Shown: positions 35,243 to 44,172 of the stretch, in pieces
Position numbering within the stretch: position 1 is the first letter of the stretch
Layout: each line of letters opens with the position of its first letter
DNA from: JBAIYU01 sp036763085
GTDB lineage: Bacteria > Bacillota > Negativicutes > DSM-1736 > Dendrosporobacteraceae
Reading direction: 5' to 3'
Assembly (NCBI RefSeq): GCF_036763085.1
Contig: NZ_JBAIYU010000007.1
Span: 124,001-188,000 of the forward strand
Length of the DNA: 64,000 nt
Notes under the pieces: generated by a model
Database searches by the model: none
What the model was told of the DNA's origin: nothing
The model's input: the letters and a program-made list of their open reading frames with translations, nothing else
Made by a program: the position numbers and the translations under genes

Positions 35243-35551
35243 TTATTGTTGGGCTTGCTGCATCATTTGTTGGGACTGTTGGAAGATACCTTCTAACTGA
35301 CTATTGGGACGATCATACGGTTTTGTCCATTCCTTTTTTATCATTAAGCCCATAAGTGCTTCATGGCTCATTAGCCCCTGCATGCAATAGTCAGTGAATA
35401 ATCTTCTTACTTCTGGAGTCGTTGCAGTTAAAGCAGCCGCAAAATAAGCTTGTGCGTTTGCTGCTACACTAGATGTTGCAGTATATGCTAAAGTTTGATC
35501 TGCCGAAGTATCAGCGGTAGCTGAGAAAACTGAACCGATTAATGATGACAT
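35243..35551 (-). CDS. CotF-like spore coat protein
   Basis: 102 residues. The region VAANAQAYFAAALTATTPEVRRLFTDYCMQGLMSHEALMGLM resembles the Coat_F family helix bundle, and the tail is glutamine-rich (FQQSQQMMQQAQQ). The ATG at 35551 is 11 bases after GGAGG; a TTG directly on the ribosome-binding site is rejected. It lies between a small helical protein and the manganese catalase, forming a coat mini-operon. Confidence 0.75.
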   Translation of the reverse strand: MSSLIGSVFSATADTSADQTLAYTATSSVAANAQAYFAAALTATTPEVRRLFTDYCMQGLMSHEALMGLMIKKEWTKPYDRPNSQLEGIFQQSQQMMQQAQQ

Positions 35552-35567
35552 ATTAAACAACTCCTCC

Positions 35568-35792
35568 TTATTGAATGTTAGTTTCCTGGTAGCCAGCTAA
35601 TTGGTTCTCGTTTATGAACTGCTGAAGCCCGGCTATCCTCGCCTCAGCAGCAGTTATTCCCGTCTCATACATTCTTTGTAATTGTTCGTCCGAAACAGCT
35701 AACCTGCTTGTTTTAGCAACTGCAAGCCCGTTGATCTCCATCTCCAATAGCTTGGCAAGTGACAATACTTCTGCATCCATAAGTTGGCGCAT
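35568..35792 (-). CDS. Small helical coat-associated protein (74 aa)
   Basis: First gene of the coat run. It is helical, with LLEMEINGLAVAKTSRLAVSDEQLQRMYETGI. It may be the N-terminal half of a CotF-like bundle encoded separately from the next gene, since the two together have about the length of a single CotF (inference). Upstream AAAGGAG is 13 bases from the ATG, somewhat long. Its stop at 35568 lies 16 bases before the CotF-like start. Confidence 0.6.
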   Translation of the reverse strand: MRQLMDAEVLSLAKLLEMEINGLAVAKTSRLAVSDEQLQRMYETGITAAEARIAGLQQFINENQLAGYQETNIQ

Positions 35793-35952
35793 GTAATTAA
35801 CTCAACTCCTTTGATTTATTACTATTAGTTTGGTCATATGTACACTAAATATGTGGAATTTTATTCAAGCTTGTTTTAGAAGCTAAAATTCCGTATTTCT
35901 GTCTTATCTTATCCCACTTTTAATAAGTTATTCTTTATGTTTTTGGACATAA

Positions 35953-36118
35953 AAAATAACCGTGGCTTAGCCACGGTTATTTTGATAAATATTAAAGCCC
36001 GTAATGACGTTACCATCTATGTCTAAACCCGCAACTCGCAGGTGGGCATCCTAGCTATGTTTTTGTCATCCACTCATAGGCGGCTCGACAGCTGCATAAC
36101 ATTAAATTCCCTTAATAT
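35953..36118 (-). ncRNA. Probable structured non-coding RNA (6S-like candidate)
   Basis: An intrinsic terminator (AAATAACCGTGGC / GCCACGGTTATTT, 35953-35982) has no protein gene in front of it on the minus strand. The preceding 130 bases fold on paper: ATATTAAGG (36118-36110) pairs with CTTTAATAT (35997-35989) as a closing stem, with smaller helices such as ACCTGC/GCGGGT inside. Size and layout fit 6S RNA, but no diagnostic core was confirmed; other small RNAs are possible. Confidence 0.4.
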
Positions 36119-36407
36119 AAAAGTAGGTTAGACATAAATTAAGCTGACGTTCATCTCAGGCATTGTTTCGACATCACCTATAATACCATATATACCTCGC
36201 GAGCTCAATACGATTTTAGGCTGACTATATTGAATAGATACATACAATCGTCAGTATGCGCTATTACTCTTATCCTAACGTAATTATGCTCGCATTGTTT
36301 CATTTTAGTTCAATATGATCTTTGGATAGTACACAGCCAACACTATATTAGTTAACTGTTAACAATTCGTATTAAGCTCAACCGTTAAAATGCTCCGAAG
36401 CACTATA
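36119..36407. other. Non-coding gap with no clear feature
   Basis: Between the putative RNA and the diguanylate cyclase stop. No coding frame with a ribosome-binding site, no strong hairpin and no tRNA were seen. It may hold the RNA's promoter, but no convincing hexamer pair was found. Confidence 0.5.
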
Positions 36408-37931
36408 CTATTCCTTCATGCACACAGTAACCTTATTGCGCGTCAACTTGCTTGTATATAAAGCTTTATCGGCATAGTCTAGCATTTTCTCAATACTTTC
36501 CGTATGTTCTGGAATTGATGCTACGCCGACACTTAAAGTACATCCAGATTCTAACTGCTCAAAGCGAGTGCGCATATTCTCTCCAATCAATTTTCCTTGT
36601 TCAGAATTTTGCCCTCGCAGAATAACAGCGAATTCGTCACCGCCATAACGAAATGCCGACCGCTCTCCAGCCGTCTCACTCATTATTTTAGCAAACTTTT
36701 TGAGCAAATCATCACCCTGCAGATGACCATGAGTATCATTATAGCGCTTAAAATAATCAAGATCGATAAAAAGTACTGTAGTATTAACTAAATTCCTTTG
36801 CGCTGTGTTTTTCAGACTCTCAATCGCATTATTAAAACTCCTTCGATTATAAATACCAGTCAGTCCGTCAATTTCAGCTTCATCAGACAGTTTTGCATGC
36901 AGCTGCTCAAGTTCATCAACCGTCTGGTTATATGCCAGCACTAGTTCAATAATTTCATCTTCATTTCCAGTTTCAGCAGGCTTTATTTTCTGATACTTAC
37001 CGGAACGAAGCGAATTAAAGGCTTCAGTAACCTTTACCAGCGGCTTAGTAATCATATTAATAGAGAAGGATGATATAATCAGAAAGATTAGTACCATCGC
37101 ACCTAGCGTAATTAATACACCGTAAGTGATAGGTTTCTGCATTATTTCTAATTCGGAAACCGGAGTTTGAACTACTGCAATCCATTGAGTTTTGGGTCCC
37201 TGGGCAATAGATGCATAATATTCTATACCATCTTTATCCTTAAATGTAAAAGACCGATTCCCATACTCTAATCTTGTTTGGACACTATTAAATGCAACAT
37301 GCTTGTTACCGATTCTATTTTTATTAGAATGGTAGACAATGTTTCCCTCTCTGTCCAAAATAGTTATTAAACCGTTACGCCCAAATTCTCGATGGTCAAA
37401 TAGTTCGGCTAAATTACTTTCCCTTACCCAAATAAGTCCTACAACTACTCCAGATACAGACCCATCATCTTCCTTGATAGGAACAGCAATAGCGATCACC
37501 TGTCTGCCATCAATTCCTTGGAATACGCCAGTAATAACAGTATTCCCTTGCATAGCTCCTTGGAAATATTCACGATAGGATACATTTTGGCCAATCAGAG
37601 ATTCGTCATATATACCAGCTTTAACTATGTCACCTTTATCATTAGTTATAATAAGGGCATTTACATCCGGAAGCATTGAGGTTGCAGTGTCGAGATGTTC
37701 TTTGTCACGTTGTAACTGCTTATCTTTAGCTATTAGGTTTAATACGCTCTCAGTTCTATCAATTAGCGTTCTAAGCTGTCTAATTTGGTTATTAGCAGCA
37801 TCTTCATTCATTTCGGCTATAAGTTTTTCCCCAGCAGTTCTTATTACATATTGCGTTCCAATTATTTGCGCAATCGCCGTAAAAAATAGTAATAATACAA
37901 CAACCCATTTAATTTTTGTTGATAATTTCAA
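36408..37931 (-). CDS. Membrane diguanylate cyclase (dCache-HAMP-GGDEF)
   Basis: 507 residues. Membrane helix 1 is about 6-25, a Cache-type extracytoplasmic sensor about 30-255 (INDKGDIVKAG-like strands, SYREYFQGAMQG), membrane helix 2 about 260-285, HAMP about 286-345 and an intact GGDEF domain about 350-505 (FRYGGDEFAVI). It should make c-di-GMP from GTP in response to an external small molecule. The TTG at 37931 is five bases after GGTGGGAG and gives a normal signal-anchor start; the longer frame to 38009 lacks a ribosome-binding site. Confidence 0.9.
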   Translation of the reverse strand: MKLSTKIKWVVVLLLFFTAIAQIIGTQYVIRTAGEKLIAEMNEDAANNQIRQLRTLIDRTESVLNLIAKDKQLQRDKEHLDTATSMLPDVNALIITNDKGDIVKAGIYDESLIGQNVSYREYFQGAMQGNTVITGVFQGIDGRQVIAIAVPIKEDDGSVSGVVVGLIWVRESNLAELFDHREFGRNGLITILDREGNIVYHSNKNRIGNKHVAFNSVQTRLEYGNRSFTFKDKDGIEYYASIAQGPKTQWIAVVQTPVSELEIMQKPITYGVLITLGAMVLIFLIISSFSINMITKPLVKVTEAFNSLRSGKYQKIKPAETGNEDEIIELVLAYNQTVDELEQLHAKLSDEAEIDGLTGIYNRRSFNNAIESLKNTAQRNLVNTTVLFIDLDYFKRYNDTHGHLQGDDLLKKFAKIMSETAGERSAFRYGGDEFAVILRGQNSEQGKLIGENMRTRFEQLESGCTLSVGVASIPEHTESIEKMLDYADKALYTSKLTRNKVTVCMKE

Positions 37932-38041
37932 ATAAGCTCCCACCTTGAATAAAGTAAAAACTATTAATTCGATATTTTTTGCAGATTCCCTCTTTCCCAT
38001 GAATTTCAAGTATTCTTAGAAGGCCTGCCAATAACTTTTAC

Positions 38042-38071
38042 AAAAAAAATTGCAAGCTCTATCGCTTGCAA
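38042..38071 (-). terminator. Hairpin with T-run upstream of the diguanylate cyclase
   Basis: TTGCAAGC / GCTTGCAA stem with a TCTATC loop and eight T residues on the minus strand. It would end transcription from the XRE gene about 170 bases upstream. Confidence 0.7.
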
Positions 38072-38243
38072 AACAAATGGCAGCAGTCCTAGTTCAACAT
38101 GATCGTCTAATTTAAACAAAGGCGTATCTTAAAACGCCATAGAATATGGTATGGAACACAATTATAATGGATGTATGTAATTATTACGATCCTTTTTTAA
38201 GTTCGCTAATATATAGTTTGAAGAATTTTAGAGTCATTATCGG

Positions 38244-38546
38244 TTAATCCCTTACCCCATCCTCCAGTATCTTTGTTGGCACATTAAGAACTTCTGCTAT
38301 TCTAAGTATTAAACTTTTAGGAATATTAGATTTGTTCCCTAGTTCAATTTCCCATAAGTACTGGTAGGAACTTTCGTTAACAGCATCCACGAAATCCTGC
38401 CTTTTGTGGAAACCACGAATTTTTCTAAGATATTTTATTCTTTCGCCCAAAGTCATTCTTTTTAAAGTAGATAAATCTAGTTTTTCCAAGTTATACTCCC
38501 CTGGTAATATTTTCGTGATTTTATAATTGCTTAAGTCATTCGACAA
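38244..38546 (-). CDS. XRE-family helix-turn-helix regulator
   Basis: 100 residues. The HTH spans about 33-95 (LGERIKYLRKIRGFHKRQDFVDAVNESSYQYLWEIELG, then LILRIAEVLNVPTKILEDG). The N-terminal 30 residues have no recognised fold. A TTG start at 38546 follows GAGTG at seven bases; an ATG at residue 32 is a less likely alternative. Upstream, the motif ATAGTTACC occurs twice on the minus strand (near 38590 and 38618) and could be its operator. Targets unknown. Confidence 0.8.
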   Translation of the reverse strand: MSNDLSNYKITKILPGEYNLEKLDLSTLKRMTLGERIKYLRKIRGFHKRQDFVDAVNESSYQYLWEIELGNKSNIPKSLILRIAEVLNVPTKILEDGVRD

Positions 38547-38769
38547 ATTATGACACTCGTTTTGTATTTTACCACGAAAATTTACTAAGGTAACTATATT
38601 TTAATCGAATAAACGGTATTGGTAACTATTCCTAATATGATATCACAAAGCACTTAAATTGGTATGCTTACTAGATGTATACCAAAAAATTGTTATACTA
38701 TGGCCTACAACCGATAGCAGTATCAGGTTACGGATACTAAGGGATTAACTAATCTATTTAATTGTATAG

Positions 38770-38810
38770 ATAATATAAAAAAGGCACTATGTGTGCCTTT
38801 TTTATATTAT
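38770..38810. terminator. Terminator after the sCache chemoreceptor
   Basis: ATAATATAAAAAAGGCAC / GTGCCTTTTTTATATTAT, a near-perfect 18-bp stem with a five-base loop, overlapping the stop at 38807. Confidence 0.85.
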
Positions 38811-40582
38811 ACCTTAAATTTTAAAGTTACCTCTTGAAGATCAGTCGCTAACTTTGCTAACGAACGGCTAGATGAAGCAATCTCGTCAGCCGTTGCGGAT
38901 TGTTCTTCAGTTGCAGCTGCGACTGTTTCTGCATTAGCTTGCCCATGCTTACTTTCTTGTTCAATTTCTGCAATAGACTGAACTATGTGTTGGCTTCCTG
39001 CCGCCATTTCTTGAAGTGAACCTGACATTTCACGAACTCTCTCAGATAACTTTCCGACCTTGCTAAAAATGTCCCGGAACCCTTCCCCGGCTTCATTTAC
39101 GAGCTTTATTCCATCAGTGACATCACTTTTAGCAGCATTCATTCTAGATACTGTATCTAAAATTTGTTCATTATTTAACTTAATAATGCTAGAAATTTTG
39201 TGAGTGGCGTTTTCTGTCTGTTCGGCTAGTTTCCTCACTTCTTCAGCAACGACTGCAAATCCCCTGCCTTGTTCGCCAGCACGTGCTGCTTCAATAGCAG
39301 CATTAAGTGCAAGAAGATTAGTCTGTCCGGCTATACCTGAAATTAATTCAATAATCGCTTCTATTTGGGCAGAGCTTTCTTTTAAGCCGTTAACCGCCTC
39401 AGCCGTCTGATCCGTCCCTTTGCCGACAGTACTAATTTGATTAATTGCCTTTTGAATAATTGATTGGCCGTTATGAGTAGTCTGTGCTGTTTCTTCTGAC
39501 ATCTCAGATAGATAATTGGCATTTTGCGCAATATGGTCTATTGATGCTGTTATTTCTTCTACTGTGATAGTAGTCTCACTAACGGTAGACACCTGTTTAG
39601 CTGAGCTCTCGGCCATATCTGTGATGGTTGTTGCAACTTGTTGAATTGCTAGTGATGATTGCTCAGCCCCAGCACTAAGTTCTTCACTGGCAGCTGCAAG
39701 ATGCTCAGCGCTTGATCTTATTTGCTTAATAAGGTCACGTAGTTGCGTACTCATCTGTTTTAGAGATTTTGATATTTGCCCTATTTCATCGGACCTAGCT
39801 AAATCTTCTTCTTTGAACTTAGTATTAAAATCACCTGATGCTAGTTTGTTTACCTGGTTGGTAGCGTTTTCAATAGGACGCGATAGCGAGTTTCCAAATC
39901 TAAATGATACTATACCGGCTACAATTAAGATTATTAATGAAATACCTATTTTAGCATAAATTTCAGATTTTAAGGATTCATAATACTCTTGCTCTTTCTT
40001 GTTAACAACAGCATCAATGTCATCAATCCAGTTACCTGTCCCGATAACCCACTCATAGGGTTCAAAAGATTGGGTATACGCTCTTTTGGGTAATGCTTCA
40101 TTCTGATTTGGTTTTGGAAAGTAATAGTCTGTATATCCCCCACCTTGCTGCCTACCATTTTTTATTAGATCTTTAATAAATTCATGTCCTTGAGAATCTT
40201 TGGCTTCGAGCCTTGATACACCTTCTTGGGGTCTACCCAGTAATACAACGTTTACACCTTGATAGTTATCAATCCAAAAATAATTCCCGTTGTCAAACCT
40301 TAAACTTCTAACTAAGTCAGCTGCTTTCTTTTTAGCTTCAGGTTCAGTGATAAGCCCCTTCTGCTGTTGCCGATATACGTCTGAAACTAAACTGAGTGCT
40401 GTTTCTACCTCTAGTTTTATACTGCGATCAAATTGGTCTAATAGTGTTTTCCTATAACTAATAACGTCTTCTTTAAAAGTCTTTACTGACTTATATATAT
40501 CGTAGCCAGCTATGCAGACTATTGAAATTAAACAAATTAAGAATGAACATAGGACAATTTTATTACGTATGCTACTCATCAT
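38807..40582 (-). CDS. Methyl-accepting chemotaxis protein (sCache_2 sensor)
   Basis: 591 residues. Membrane helix 1 is about 8-27, a single-Cache type-2 sensor about 35-190 (DNGNYFWIDNYQGVNVVLLG, GGGYTDYYFPKP, YEWVIGTGNWIDDID), membrane helix 2 about 200-222, HAMP about 223-290 and the signalling domain about 300-590 (AGQTNLLALNAAIEAARAG; EEQSA). sCache_2 sensors often bind small carboxylates. ATG-ATG start after GAGGGGATT. It follows a CheV gene by 22 bases, so a receptor and its coupling protein are probably co-transcribed. Confidence 0.95.
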   Translation of the reverse strand: MMSSIRNKIVLCSFLICLISIVCIAGYDIYKSVKTFKEDVISYRKTLLDQFDRSIKLEVETALSLVSDVYRQQQKGLITEPEAKKKAADLVRSLRFDNGNYFWIDNYQGVNVVLLGRPQEGVSRLEAKDSQGHEFIKDLIKNGRQQGGGYTDYYFPKPNQNEALPKRAYTQSFEPYEWVIGTGNWIDDIDAVVNKKEQEYYESLKSEIYAKIGISLIILIVAGIVSFRFGNSLSRPIENATNQVNKLASGDFNTKFKEEDLARSDEIGQISKSLKQMSTQLRDLIKQIRSSAEHLAAASEELSAGAEQSSLAIQQVATTITDMAESSAKQVSTVSETTITVEEITASIDHIAQNANYLSEMSEETAQTTHNGQSIIQKAINQISTVGKGTDQTAEAVNGLKESSAQIEAIIELISGIAGQTNLLALNAAIEAARAGEQGRGFAVVAEEVRKLAEQTENATHKISSIIKLNNEQILDTVSRMNAAKSDVTDGIKLVNEAGEGFRDIFSKVGKLSERVREMSGSLQEMAAGSQHIVQSIAEIEQESKHGQANAETVAAATEEQSATADEIASSSRSLAKLATDLQEVTLKFKV

Positions 40583-40604
40583 AATCCCCTCATATATTAA
40601 TTTT

Positions 40605-41516
40605 TTATAGTGAATATTTATCTATTTCGCTAATAAGTTCTGATATTTCAGGCTTAGTAATTTGCGATATTGCGCCTAATGATTCTCCCTTACGACGCAT
40701 CTCAGGATTTATTAGTGATGAAAAAATAACAACTGGCAATACATTAAGTTTAGGATTTTCCTTAATTCTTTTTAATAAGTGATGGCCATCCATTTGCGGC
40801 ATTTCTATATCGGTAATTACTATGTTTACATCCTGAGAAATTTCTCTGTCATTATGTGATAACTTATCTAAAGTGTTCCAAGCATCGCGACCGTTTTCAT
40901 AAACTAATAAGTTTTTATATCCAGAATCATGGAGTGTTTGGATCAGCAAGTCCCTTAACATCCTTGAGTCCTCTGCAATAAGTATTTTTTTGTTAGCCCT
41001 ATTTTCAATAACGTCAACACTTGATACAGGTTTTTGACTTAATTTTTGTGCTATTTCTGGACTTACTTCCATCAGAATTTGCTCAAAATCAAGTAACACG
41101 ACCAGTTTATTTTCCATTTTAATAATGCCTGTTGCAACGTTAGTATCAATTGTATTAGGAACCGGCTCCATTTTTTCCCATGATATTCTATGTATCCTGA
41201 GAACTGAATTTACTAGAAAACCAACGTATGTATTATTGAACTCACAAACGATAATGTGCTTCTCTTTGTCGTTATAGTCTGGGTTATCTAGTCGAACGCC
41301 TAGATTAACAATTGTTATTACTCTTCCTCTTAACTCAATTATACCTTCGATTACTTTTGGCATACCCGGTATTTTAGTTACAGGGAGGGGTCTAATAATC
41401 TCCCTCACTTTTGCTACATTGATTCCATAGTTTACATTACCAACAGTGAATTCGACAATTTCGAATTCGTTAGTACCTGACTCTAATAAAATAGAAGTTG
41501 AATTGATATTAGCCAC
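40605..41516 (-). CDS. cheV: CheV-type coupling protein (CheW-REC)
   Basis: 303 residues. A CheW domain occupies about 15-155 (FTVGNVNYGINVAKVREIIRP, ELRGRVITIVNLG) and a receiver domain about 175-300, with the acidic pair in ILIAEDSR, phosphoacceptor in VIVITDIEMPQMDG and KPEIS lysine. It couples receptors to CheA and its receiver modulates adaptation. The GTG at 41516 follows GAGAGGG by about six bases; the longer frame to 41546 includes that site. It is co-directional with the receptor downstream. Confidence 0.92.
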   Translation of the reverse strand: MANINSTSILLESGTNEFEIVEFTVGNVNYGINVAKVREIIRPLPVTKIPGMPKVIEGIIELRGRVITIVNLGVRLDNPDYNDKEKHIIVCEFNNTYVGFLVNSVLRIHRISWEKMEPVPNTIDTNVATGIIKMENKLVVLLDFEQILMEVSPEIAQKLSQKPVSSVDVIENRANKKILIAEDSRMLRDLLIQTLHDSGYKNLLVYENGRDAWNTLDKLSHNDREISQDVNIVITDIEMPQMDGHHLLKRIKENPKLNVLPVVIFSSLINPEMRRKGESLGAISQITKPEISELISEIDKYSL

Positions 41517-41651
41517 GCAATTCCCTCTCTCAAATAAAATCGACAAAGTTTTACGAATATTGCTATTCTACGCAATATTCAAAAATACCTTTAGGCTAAT
41601 AGCAATAAATTTACATAAAAAGTAATGATTTTGATATATAACTTTATTTTT

Positions 41652-41697
41652 AAAAAAGTAGGGAGATAGCCGCCATGAGGCTATCTCCCTACTTCCG
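41652..41697. terminator. Terminator after the PAS-GGDEF-HD-GYP gene
   Basis: 14-bp stem GTAGGGAGATAGCC / GGCTATCTCCCTAC (41658-41671 with 41679-41692) and six T residues on the minus strand. Confidence 0.85.
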
Positions 41698-41730
41698 AGT
41701 TTATTTAATTATTTTTATAGGAACTTCACA

Positions 41731-43923
41731 CTAATAATTGCTGATAAGCGCAACAAATCGTTTAGTTAAGTCGGGGTCGAACTGTTTTCCTGCGCCTTTC
41801 TGAAGCTCCTTTATAGCATCTTCTTTAGTGAGTGCCCGCCGATAAGGTCTTTCGCTTAGCATTGCATCGTATGAATCTATTATTGCAAGAATCCTGCACT
41901 CTAGTGGTATCTCTTCACCTTTGAGTCCAATAGGATAACCTTCGCCATTCCACCACTCGTGGTGTTTGAGAATCCACTCTGGTACATGCAGTATATCTGG
42001 GAGCATTTTGCAAATTCGATATCCTATTTCCGGATGACGGCGAATTTCTCCCCATTCTTTTTCGCTAAGGCTTCCTTTTTTTAATAGAATTTGCTCCGGC
42101 ACTACTACTTTACCAATATCATGAAACTTAGCAAATAATCTTAAATCAGTTATATGAGATTCTGAAAAACCCAAGTTCTGCGCAAATAGAGTAATTATTT
42201 TTTGAACATGCTCTACATTCTCTTTTGCAAAAGGCTTGTTATTAGTTGATTCTATAAACTCCCGAGCAATAGTATTTACACCATCTTGCTTTTTACTTAG
42301 CTTATCTTTATACATTAGATCATCGGCTTGCTTGAGCATACCTTCTATGTCAAAGGACCCATCTTCGTTATCAGAATAGCCTATTGACATTCTTAAGGGT
42401 GCAATATCCTTATTCTGGTTACTATTGATAATGCTTTGTCTAACTCTTTCACAAATATCTTTAGCACTACAGCTTGCATTATTTTTTATAATTATTGCAA
42501 ACTCATCGCCACCAATCCTTGCGATAATTGCTTCTTCATTCGGTACACATTTAACAAGTACATTCGCTGCAGAAATAATAAGATTATCTCCAACCTCGTG
42601 GCCTAAAGTATCATTTATAATTTTCAACCCGTCAAGATCGCAAATAAGAATGCCTTTAGGTTTTCTTTTTTCAGCCTTGTACTTCTTTAGTATGTTTTCA
42701 AAATAGCCTCTATTATAAAGTCCTGTGAGTGCATCATGCTCGCTAAAAAACTTAATTCGTTCTTCTGATATTTTCCTTTCAGAAATATCTCTTACAATAG
42801 ATAAAAATACAGGTTCATTATCTAAATCAAAAACGTGACAATTTATTTCGACTGGAATTTTTTTACCGCCTTTGTTTTCAAGGTAAGTCTCAAATAGCAT
42901 ACTTCCTTTATCTTTTAATATGTCTTTTACCTTTAAAACATCGATTTTGAAAACATGTGAGCTACGATTAACTGAGGTTAGATTTGCAAGTTCCTCTTTT
43001 GAATACCCTAGCATATCACACATTACATTATTAACTTCAATGATGGGTTGATAAACGTCTTTACTATTGAACCGATGAACAACAGCTCCATCCTTCATAT
43101 TGTTAAATAGTCCTCTATAACGTTTTTCGCTATTCATAGCCTTAGATTCCATCAATTTACGCTGACTAATATCCCGTATAATTGACAAGCAGGCTGTTTT
43201 CCCCTGAAAATTAATTATTCTATTATTAATCTCAACAGGAAATATAGTCCCATCTTTCCTGCAATGCTCTTTTTCAAAAATCAATTCCTTATTAGCAATT
43301 ATTTTGCTTACAAGACCTTTTATATCTTTATCAGCTACTTGAGAAGGATGAATGTCTAACGGAGTTAATTTTAATAACTCATCTCTAGTGTAACCCCGTT
43401 GTTTACAATAAGTTTCATTTACCTCAAAGAAATTAGTAAAAGGATTTTCCCCTTCTTGAAATCCATGAATTGCGACGCCATCATTAAGCGCATTAAAAAG
43501 GTCTCTGTATTTTTGTTCACTAGCAATTAACTCAGTTTCAAGTCTCTTTTTTTCAGTAATATCCCGTCCAATATTAAGAACTGCTTCCACCTGACTACCG
43601 GAATCATTGTAAACAGGACATCTAACAACTTCGTAATACGAAACGGTATTTCCAATAGGAAAAGCCGTTTCGCCTTTATATACCCTTCCTGTTACTAATA
43701 CTTGTTGAATTTCTTTTTCAATATTTAATATTATATCTCCTGAAAATCCCAAATCTTTTAATGATTTACCCTCTATATCCTCTCTGTTTATACCAAGAAA
43801 ATTCGATATCGAAGGGCTGACATATAGATAGATACCTTCCTTATTTACTATACTTGTATAATCCAATGGCGAACTCGCTAATGATTCTAGTAACTTTCTA
43901 ATATTCAAATTCAATTTATACAT
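41731..43923 (-). CDS. PAS-PAS-PAS-GGDEF-HD-GYP bifunctional c-di-GMP protein
   Basis: 730 residues. Three PAS domains with PAC tails occupy about 1-125, 130-250 and 255-375 (repeated DISERK/DITEKK-type ends). An intact GGDEF domain follows at about 380-540 (ARIGGDEFAII), then an intact HD-GYP domain at about 550-730 (KFHDIGKVVVP, HHEWWNGEGYP). Synthesis and hydrolysis of c-di-GMP are thus joined and probably switched by the PAS sensors. No membrane helix is seen. The ATG at 43923 follows AAAGAGG; the longer frame to 43953 includes it. Confidence 0.93.
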   Translation of the reverse strand: MYKLNLNIRKLLESLASSPLDYTSIVNKEGIYLYVSPSISNFLGINREDIEGKSLKDLGFSGDIILNIEKEIQQVLVTGRVYKGETAFPIGNTVSYYEVVRCPVYNDSGSQVEAVLNIGRDITEKKRLETELIASEQKYRDLFNALNDGVAIHGFQEGENPFTNFFEVNETYCKQRGYTRDELLKLTPLDIHPSQVADKDIKGLVSKIIANKELIFEKEHCRKDGTIFPVEINNRIINFQGKTACLSIIRDISQRKLMESKAMNSEKRYRGLFNNMKDGAVVHRFNSKDVYQPIIEVNNVMCDMLGYSKEELANLTSVNRSSHVFKIDVLKVKDILKDKGSMLFETYLENKGGKKIPVEINCHVFDLDNEPVFLSIVRDISERKISEERIKFFSEHDALTGLYNRGYFENILKKYKAEKRKPKGILICDLDGLKIINDTLGHEVGDNLIISAANVLVKCVPNEEAIIARIGGDEFAIIIKNNASCSAKDICERVRQSIINSNQNKDIAPLRMSIGYSDNEDGSFDIEGMLKQADDLMYKDKLSKKQDGVNTIAREFIESTNNKPFAKENVEHVQKIITLFAQNLGFSESHITDLRLFAKFHDIGKVVVPEQILLKKGSLSEKEWGEIRRHPEIGYRICKMLPDILHVPEWILKHHEWWNGEGYPIGLKGEEIPLECRILAIIDSYDAMLSERPYRRALTKEDAIKELQKGAGKQFDPDLTKRFVALISNY

Positions 43924-43958
43924 AATACGAACCTCTTTAATAGAAATCGACAATTTTG

Positions 43959-43987
43959 ATTATAGCTCTTTTGACTATAGCCTACAA
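43959..43987 (-). promoter_or_regulatory. Sigma-A promoter of the PAS-GGDEF-HD-GYP gene
   Basis: TTGTAG (43987-43982), 17 bases, TATAAT (43964-43959), about 36 bases before the ATG. Confidence 0.65.
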
Positions 43988-44080
43988 TAATTTGTAATCA
44001 CAATTCTTACAAAAGGCGAGCCCATCGGAGATAATAAGAGCACTTCAACAAAATGGAACTTATCTTTAAAATGAGCAAAT

Positions 44081-44118
44081 AAATTAAAGTCACTATCATT
44101 CGATAGTGACTTTAATTT
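44081..44118. terminator. Terminator after dnaB
   Basis: Perfect 17-bp stem AAATTAAAGTCACTATC / GATAGTGACTTTAATTT with an ATTC loop, 54 bases past the dnaB stop. Confidence 0.82.
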
Positions 44119-44172
44119 ATTTTAAGTTTAAGGTATATCATTTTCACTTTATGGGTAAAACGACACAAAAGC

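Noticed and set aside
35551..35568. TTG start for the CotF-like gene at 35560
   Set aside because: It lies directly on the ribosome-binding site; ATG 35551 is better placed.
41560..41600. Sigma-28-like promoter before cheV (TAAA...GCGTAGAA)
   Set aside because: Only a partial match to the -10 consensus; not strong enough to call.
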